A stretch of 36,203 bases of DNA from Acidimicrobiaceae bacterium (GTDB taxonomy: Bacteria; Actinomycetota; Acidimicrobiia; Acidimicrobiales; RAAP-2), in the NCBI GenBank assembly GCA_003132205.1, contig PKWY01000059.1, forward strand, positions 3,102 to 39,304, in the 5' to 3' direction. Below are positions 33,115 through 36,203 of the stretch, piece after piece. The first letter of the stretch is position 1. Every line of letters starts with the position of its first letter. The notes beneath the pieces are model-generated. The model did no database searches. It was not told the origin of the DNA and was given only the letters and a program-made list of their open reading frames with translations. The position numbers and the translations under genes were made by a program.

Positions 33115-34413
33115 GTGCATCGTCGTGGATTTGCCTCGTTGGCTTGGGCCTCGGCGCAGGACCTCTTTGATCAGACCACGGCCTTCGGTCGTCTCGCTCT
33201 GGTGCACGTCCTCATGATGGCGGGCGACACCCTGGTCACGGTCTCGCTCGCGGGGTCCCTCTTCTTCTCGGTATCACCGACCGAGGCGAAGGGCAAGGTG
33301 CTGGCGTATCTGCTCTTGACGATTGCCCCCTTCGCCGTCGTCTCGCCCCTGCTCGGTCCGCTGATCGACCGGTCCGCCAATGGAAGGCGGATCTTGGTGG
33401 CGCTGTCGGCCGGGCTTCGCGTCCTTCTCTGCTGGTCAATGAGCCAGCATCTGAACTCGCTCTGGCTCTATCCCGAGGCATTCCTTGTCCTCGTCTCTTC
33501 GAAGCTGTATGTCGTCACGCGGGGTGCGTTGGTGCCCGAGATGGCGCGAACGGACCAGTTCCGAGAGCACGCCGCGAAGGTGGGCGAATCGGGATGGCCG
33601 GCGCGCGGGGTCGAAGAGGAGAGGGGTTTCGCTGGCTTCAACGCCCAACTGACGCTCCTCGGCACGCTGGTCGGCCTGATCGCGGGTTCGGTGGGAGCGG
33701 GCCTCTTGAAGGGCATCGGCGCGCCGAGCGTGTTGATCGCGGCGTCCCTCGTCTTCATCGGCGCGACGGTGGCGAGCGTGCGGTTGCAGCGTCCCGCCAA
33801 GGTCGTGCGCGAGGAGGTGGCGTCGCTCTCCCAGGCCGAGCGCGACCGCAACGCGCTCAATCCGATGGGCGACGTCGAGGTCTCGTGGGGACTCGCCGCC
33901 TCGGCACTCATGCGCTTCACCGTGGGCTTCGCGACGTTCCTCCTCGCCTTCGGACTGCGCCGCGCGCACGCCGGTCTCGGTTGGTTCGCGTTCGCGCTCG
34001 CCATCAGCGGTGTCGGCGCCCTGGTCGGGCTCGGAATCGTCACCAGGGTCCGCAATGCCGTGCCCGAGTCGACGCTGCTGACCTTGTCGCTGATCGCCAC
34101 GGGACTCGGCGCCGGCGTCGCGTCCCTCCATCCGTCACTGGTTGACCAGGTGGCGCTCGCCGGGTGGCTGGGAGCCTGCGCGTCGGTGACCCAGCCGAGC
34201 TTCGACGCCATCACGCAACGCCTCGTTCCCTCCGGAGCCCAGGGTCGGACGTTCGCCCGCTTCGCCGTTCGCCAACAGCTCCTTTGGGTCATCGGAGCGG
34301 TGATCCCCGTAGGCATCGCCCTCGGGTTTTCAACCGGCGACGGGCTTCTCGCCGCACTGATGCTGGCTTCGGGACTGGTGTACGGTCTGGGCCGGCGATT
34401 CGCCCATCAATGA
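33115..34413 (+). CDS. MFS-type membrane transporter
   Basis: About 432 residues with 12 predicted helices. The N-terminal part LMMAGDTLVTVSLAGSLFFS, then V, and LLLTIAPFAVVSPLLGPLID with R mark an actinobacterial MFS group related to MFS_1/MFS_3; substrate unknown. GTG 33115 is chosen because the homologous-looking sequence starts there (VHRRGFASLAWASAQDLFDQ). The frame is open back to 32848, but that part is low-complexity Arg/Ser. No ribosome-binding site precedes it; TACGCT at 33102-33107 could be the -10 of a leaderless message. Its stop precedes the NADH dehydrogenase gene by 38 bases. Confidence 0.82.
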   Translation: MHRRGFASLAWASAQDLFDQTTAFGRLALVHVLMMAGDTLVTVSLAGSLFFSVSPTEAKGKVLAYLLLTIAPFAVVSPLLGPLIDRSANGRRILVALSAGLRVLLCWSMSQHLNSLWLYPEAFLVLVSSKLYVVTRGALVPEMARTDQFREHAAKVGESGWPARGVEEERGFAGFNAQLTLLGTLVGLIAGSVGAGLLKGIGAPSVLIAASLVFIGATVASVRLQRPAKVVREEVASLSQAERDRNALNPMGDVEVSWGLAASALMRFTVGFATFLLAFGLRRAHAGLGWFAFALAISGVGALVGLGIVTRVRNAVPESTLLTLSLIATGLGAGVASLHPSLVDQVALAGWLGACASVTQPSFDAITQRLVPSGAQGRTFARFAVRQQLLWVIGAVIPVGIALGFSTGDGLLAALMLASGLVYGLGRRFAHQ

Positions 34414-34451
34414 ATTGCATTGATTGATCGAGAAGTATGCTTAGGACAGAT

Positions 34452-35753
34452 ATGGCGATGACTCCGCATCCCGCTCCAGACTTTCCGGATTTTTCGCACC
34501 TGCCACATGTGGTCATCATCGGCGGCGGCTTCGCCGGCATTGCGACGGCGCGCGGGCTCGCCAACAAGAACGTGCGCGTCACCATCGTCGACAAGCACAA
34601 TTTCCACACGTTCCTTCCTTTGCTCTACCAGGTGGCCACCGCCATGCTCGAACCGGCGGAAGTCGCCTATCCCATCCGCACCATCTTCGGTAAGGCCCAG
34701 AACATCGGATTCCGCCACGCCAAGGTCCGCGAGGTCGACCACGCACGCAGCGTCGTCGTCCTCGAAGACGAGTCCGAGATCGCCTTCGACCACCTCGTGG
34801 TCGCGACCGGGGCGACCGCCGCGTTCTTCGGGATTCCGGGCGCCTCGCGGTTCGCGATGCCGCTCTATTCATTGGCCGACGCGCGAAGGCTACGCAACCG
34901 TCTGCTGGTGTCGCTGGAGGAGGCTGACGCCAGCGCCGACACCTCTCCGATCTCCCTCAACTTCGTCATCGTGGGCGGCGGACCGACGGGCGTCGAGACC
35001 TCGGGCGCGCTTTCCGAGTTGATCCGCACCGTCATCAAGCGAGACGGCCTGCGCATCGATCCGTCACGTGTTCGCGTCATGCTCGTCGATATGGCGCCTC
35101 GACTCCTCACGCCGTTTCCCGAGAAGGCCAGCCAGTACGCGTTCAAGGAACTCGAGAAGATGGGCGTGGAGATCGAGTTCGGCCGCTCCGTGGTCGAGGT
35201 CGAGGAGCGGGCGATCCGCTTCGCCGACGGCGAGCGACTCAAGGTCGCCGCGGTCATCTGGGCCGCGGGCGTGACCGCGAGCGGCACCCTGGCCCATGAC
35301 CTGCAGGTCAGTTCCGGTCCCGGCGGGCGGGCGAGGGTCATGACCGACCTTCGCCTGGTCGAGAGCGAGAACGTGTGGGCCGTTGGCGACGCCGCGGCCG
35401 TGCCGCTTGACGAGACCACCTTCTGCCCGCAACTGGCCCCGGTCGCCATGCAGTCGGGCCGTCACTGTGCCGAGCAGATCCTCCGTGTCGTCAAGGGCGA
35501 ACCCACGAAGCCCTTCAAGTACCGCAACAAGGGCATCATGGCCACGATTGGCCGCCACGCCGCCATCGCGAAGCTCCCGGGCGGCACCGTGGTGAAGGGG
35601 ACAGCCGGCTGGCTCGCGTGGCTAAGCCTGCACCTTTGGTACCTGATTGGATTCCGCAACCGGCTTCGCGTGATGATCAACTGGACCTGGCGCTACTTCG
35701 ACTGGCCGTCGGGCCCGCGCCTCATCGTCGCTGACGCCGAAACCGCCGAATAA
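34452..35753 (+). CDS. ndh: Type II NADH dehydrogenase (NDH-2)
   Basis: About 433 residues. Two dinucleotide-binding folds are present: VVIIGGGFAGIATARGL near the N-terminus (FAD) and FVIVGGGPTGVETSGAL near 180 (NADH). The segments HTFLPLLYQVATAML, ATGATAAFFG and VWAVGDAAAVPL are typical of NDH-2, as is the C-terminal membrane-binding helix region (AWLSLHLWYLIGFRNRLRVM). It transfers electrons from NADH to quinone at the inner face of the membrane without proton pumping. ATG 34452 is preferred, with AGGA 5 bases upstream; ATG 34437 lies inside a likely -10 (TATGCT 34436-34441). A strong terminator directly overlaps its stop codon. Confidence 0.93.
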   Translation: MAMTPHPAPDFPDFSHLPHVVIIGGGFAGIATARGLANKNVRVTIVDKHNFHTFLPLLYQVATAMLEPAEVAYPIRTIFGKAQNIGFRHAKVREVDHARSVVVLEDESEIAFDHLVVATGATAAFFGIPGASRFAMPLYSLADARRLRNRLLVSLEEADASADTSPISLNFVIVGGGPTGVETSGALSELIRTVIKRDGLRIDPSRVRVMLVDMAPRLLTPFPEKASQYAFKELEKMGVEIEFGRSVVEVEERAIRFADGERLKVAAVIWAAGVTASGTLAHDLQVSSGPGGRARVMTDLRLVESENVWAVGDAAAVPLDETTFCPQLAPVAMQSGRHCAEQILRVVKGEPTKPFKYRNKGIMATIGRHAAIAKLPGGTVVKGTAGWLAWLSLHLWYLIGFRNRLRVMINWTWRYFDWPSGPRLIVADAETAE

Positions 35754-35781
35754 CGCCCGCGGGCCGGGGTCCGCGGGCGTT
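35752..35781. terminator. Bidirectional hairpin terminator between ndh and pckG
   Basis: AACGCCCGCGG (35752-35762) and CCGCGGGCGTT (35771-35781) form a perfect 11-bp stem with an 8-base loop. It overlaps the ndh TAA and lies 5 bases beyond the pckG stop. It is symmetric, so it can end transcription from both convergent genes. Confidence 0.85.
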
Positions 35782-35786
35782 CACTC

Positions 35787-36203
35787 CTAGGAGAGCCGAG
35801 CCTCGAGGTCTGCGAGTTCCTTGGTCAACTGGACGGGCAGACGGTCCTTGAACTGGGCGTAGTGCTCCCTGATGCTCGGCACCTCGCGGCGCCAATCGTC
35901 GTCGTGCACCGTCAAGAGTTCGACCATGTCGGCCTCTGAGACGTCGAGCCCTTCGACATTGATCGCCGAGTGCGTCGGCACGTAGCCAATGGCCGTCTCC
36001 ACGGCCTCGGCGTTGCCGGCGCAGCGGTCGAACACCCACTCGAGTACGCGGCTGTTCTCGCCGTATCCGGGCCACAGCCACCTGCCGTCGCCGCCCTTGC
36101 GGAACCAGTTCACGTAGAAGATCTTCGGCAACTTGTCCTCGTCGAAGCGTTCCGCGAAGCCCAGCCAGTGGCCGAAGTAGTCGGCCATGTTGTAGCCGCA
36201 GAA
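35787..36203 (-). CDS. pckG: Phosphoenolpyruvate carboxykinase (GTP), C-terminal part
   Basis: The last 138 residues of a protein that continues beyond the right edge; the frame is open to base 36203 (FCGYNMADYFGHWLGF…). KIFYVNWFRKGGDGRWLWPG, then YGENSRVLEWVFDR is a hallmark of GTP-dependent PEP carboxykinase. This enzyme interconverts oxaloacetate and PEP in gluconeogenesis and anaplerosis. It differs from the ATP-dependent enzyme, which lacks these sequences. The visible region is the C-terminal mobile/purine-binding domain. It is convergent with ndh across a strong terminator. High-GC third positions mark it as a typical core gene, unlike the left half of the window. Confidence 0.95.
   Translation of the reverse strand, partial: FCGYNMADYFGHWLGFAERFDEDKLPKIFYVNWFRKGGDGRWLWPGYGENSRVLEWVFDRCAGNAEAVETAIGYVPTHSAINVEGLDVSEADMVELLTVHDDDWRREVPSIREHYAQFKDRLPVQLTKELADLEARLS

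Overview
The window looks like a chromosomal segment of a high-GC actinobacterium. An Acidimicrobiia-type lineage is my best guess, but no rRNA or marker gene here proves it. Support comes from the protein families: DUF3054, DUF4389 with a zinc ribbon, GTP-dependent PEP carboxykinase, an actinobacterial-type MFS protein and a Tat/lipobox berberine-bridge-type oxidase. GTG/TTG starts and short or absent leaders are also frequent.

Layout. 1-128: 5' end of a DUF1326 gene leaving the left edge. 681-2887: a NatAB-like two-gene ABC exporter. 3098-14.3 kb: a patchy accessory region. It holds a putative zinc peptidase, a methyltransferase, two secreted Asp-box (BNR) proteins, a frame-shifted TnpB element, an MFS exporter, a small two-helix membrane protein and a large Asp-box lipoprotein. 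Its intergenic spaces carry a family of dispersed repeats (consensus core GTTGCGTCGGGCCTCCGAC) that all point the same way. I found none of them from 14.4 kb to the right end.

14.3-22.4 kb: two long PAS-GGDEF-EAL proteins (cyclic-di-GMP synthesis/breakdown) that are clear paralogues. They flank a secreted collagen-like protein and a leucine-rich-repeat protein. The collagen-like gene has an unusual leader with three consecutive palindromes. 22.4-25.3 kb: a long gene-free stretch, a zinc-ribbon/DUF4389 membrane protein, a probable relic of a glycoside hydrolase C-terminus and a DUF3054 membrane protein.

25.4-36.2 kb: denser and more GC-rich. A flavin oxidase lies downstream of a DrrAB-like ABC exporter. 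A DHA2 drug exporter plus an NADPH-dependent FMN reductase-like gene (frame-shifted) runs divergently from a TetR regulator. Then come a small secreted protein, a short gene broken by two frameshifts, an MFS protein, a type II NADH dehydrogenase and the 3' end of the PEP carboxykinase gene.

Three genes (tnpB, the FMN reductase and the DUF3303-like gene) carry single-base indels in otherwise well-conserved reading frames, four indels in all. Either several genes are recent pseudogenes or the assembly has uncorrected indels. The most unusual signals are the co-oriented dispersed repeat family in the accessory half and the structured leader of the collagen-like gene between two cyclic-di-GMP enzymes.
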